Part shown: positions 40,142 through 40,884 of the stretch, in pieces | Position numbering within the stretch: the first letter of the stretch is position 1 | How the letters are laid out: every line of letters begins with the position of its first letter | Virus record (IMG/VR): IMGVR_UViG_3300046171_000168 | Span: 1 to 40,884 of that record | Length of the DNA: 40,884 nucleotides | Reading direction: 5' to 3' (one strand) | From: a virus | Notes under the pieces: generated by a model | What the model saw: the letters and a program-made list of their open reading frames with translations, nothing else | What the model was told of the DNA's origin: nothing | Database searches by the model: none | Position numbers and translations under genes: made by a program

Positions 40142-40849
40142 TTAAAAGATGCAAAGCTGTGCTCGTTCCCAATAATAAACACGATCGTCAATACCGTTTA
40201 GACCGCCGTTTAACCGTCGTGTAGCGGCGTAAACATCACCATTCCTACAAACGCTGAAGTAATCGTTATCTGTAATCCACTTGTAAGCACAGAGAAACGG
40301 ATATTTATCAGCGGTATAGTCTGTGCCTATCTCCATAATTTTTGGATCTGGCGTACCACGCTCAGTCATCCAATCACTAAACGCCTGGTGATTTGCACGT
40401 CCAGTTAGCTGAATAGGGCCACAACCACGAAACTTAGGGCCGTCACCAGAATAAACATTCCCAAGATCATTTCGACCATTTAGGTATTCTCCAGAATCTA
40501 TCTCTTTCATATAAACGAAACCGGCACTTTCGTGTGCCATCTGTGCTACAAGCATCTGCCTTGCAACCAAACTTTCACTAAAACCTGTGGCGTTAAACAA
40601 CGCCTGCATATCATCTAGAAACCGATAATCAAAAGCTTCCTCATCGTGACCAGTTAGTTTGGCCAGCATTAAACCTGTGACTTGATGCTCCAGTCGAACA
40701 GGGGTTTGCTTAGGACCAGAACGCCAAAGGTCAGCAAATTTAGCCAGTACACCAGGCGATGTGTGGTCTTGCAGGAAATCTAGAGCGTCGTTTTGGTGTG
40801 GCTTTTCGTTGTAGTACTTCGCAACATCACGAAGAGAGATGTCGGCCAT
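40142..40849 (-). CDS. GH19 chitinase-family endolysin
   Basis: I chose the ATG at 40849 (MADISLRDVAKYYNEKPHQN), giving 235 residues. The catalytic GH19 segment is visible: AQMAHESAGF (Glu107) and MKEIDSGEYLNGR (Glu116 or Glu121 as second acid). Then DGPKFRGCGPIQLTGRANH follows, with ADKYPFLCAYKWI and RRLNGGLNGIDDR downstream. In the family the motif is usually FRGRGPIQLTGR; here the second Arg is Cys143. Many phage lysins have this fold and cut the glycan backbone of peptidoglycan. It lies between the N-terminally anchored small protein and the holin-like gene, consistent with a lysis cassette. Confidence 0.88.
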   Translation of the reverse strand: MADISLRDVAKYYNEKPHQNDALDFLQDHTSPGVLAKFADLWRSGPKQTPVRLEHQVTGLMLAKLTGHDEEAFDYRFLDDMQALFNATGFSESLVARQMLVAQMAHESAGFVYMKEIDSGEYLNGRNDLGNVYSGDGPKFRGCGPIQLTGRANHQAFSDWMTERGTPDPKIMEIGTDYTADKYPFLCAYKWITDNDYFSVCRNGDVYAATRRLNGGLNGIDDRVYYWERAQLCIF

Positions 40850-40884
40850 TGAGCAAGATCCGATCGAGTTTTTCATCAATGCGC
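40827..40884 (-). CDS. Small membrane-anchored protein, 3' part (continues from 1-176)
   Basis: Joining the end of the minus strand at position 1 to the start at 40884 completes a codon (CT plus G). The reading continues RIDEKLDRILLNGRHLSS, then TGA at 40827-40829. The DEKLDRIL heptad continues the charged helix begun before the junction. The join works without any gap or frame change, which argues that the window is a closed circle. The stop lies 23 bases inside the endolysin gene. Confidence 0.65.
   Translation of the reverse strand, partial: RIDEKLDRILLNGRHLSS

Noticed and set aside
1-40884. Photosynthesis or carbon genes usual in marine cyanophages (psbA, psbD, hli, talC)
   Set aside because: I looked for their signatures among all plausible proteins and found none; only nblA-like, RNR, thyX and MazG-like genes are seen.

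Overview
This window looks like the complete genome of a T7-like cyanophage (short-tailed podovirus, autographivirus-type gene order), assembled as a circle or circularly permuted molecule. The window ends join in frame: a small membrane-protein gene runs off position 1 on the minus strand and continues at position 40884 to a stop at 40827. The host is probably a phycobilisome-containing cyanobacterium such as Synechococcus or a relative. The arguments are the cyanophage-type ribonucleotide reductase pair, the MazG/ThyX nucleotide set, and an NblA-like phycobilisome-degradation adaptor gene, which would be useless in Prochlorococcus.

Layout, read in the direction of transcription (nearly everything is on the minus strand, so right to left). 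40.9-37.4 kb: lysis and packaging (GH19 endolysin, holin-like membrane protein, small terminase, HNH endonuclease, nblA, large terminase). 37.2-36.1 kb: one rightward small gene, a divergent AT-rich promoter region, thyX, a small HNH gene and a terminator. 36.1-33.2 kb: an early region with two repeat-rich control islands around four uncharacterised genes, a further small gene and a second rightward small gene. 33.0-26.7 kb: replication and nucleotide module (gp2.5-like SSB, endonuclease I, primase-helicase, a small protein, DNA polymerase, endonuclease VII-like HNH, gp6-like exonuclease, DUF3310, MazG-like pyrophosphohydrolase). 26.7-24.6 kb: class I RNR alpha and beta. 24.6-6.3 kb: virion module (small virion proteins, portal, scaffold, major capsid protein, a terminator like T7 T-phi, tail tubes A and B, three internal core proteins). 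6.3-0.2 kb: tail fibre, a LamG-type receptor-binding candidate, and a string of very small basic proteins.

No T7-type single-subunit RNA polymerase, integrase, psbA/psbD, hli or talC gene is visible, although the circle seems closed. Transcription therefore probably relies on host RNA polymerase throughout. This fits the sigma70-like promoter candidates, the intrinsic terminators and the helically phased repeats in the intergenic islands.

At least five genes are broken by single-base indels: a small Lys-rich ORF, the LamG-type tail protein, tail tube B, DNA polymerase (twice) and the HNH gene after thyX. Most are one extra base in or beside a short homopolymer, so I read them mainly as sequencing or assembly errors. 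The DNA polymerase site also resembles a +1 programmed frameshift and deserves a check.
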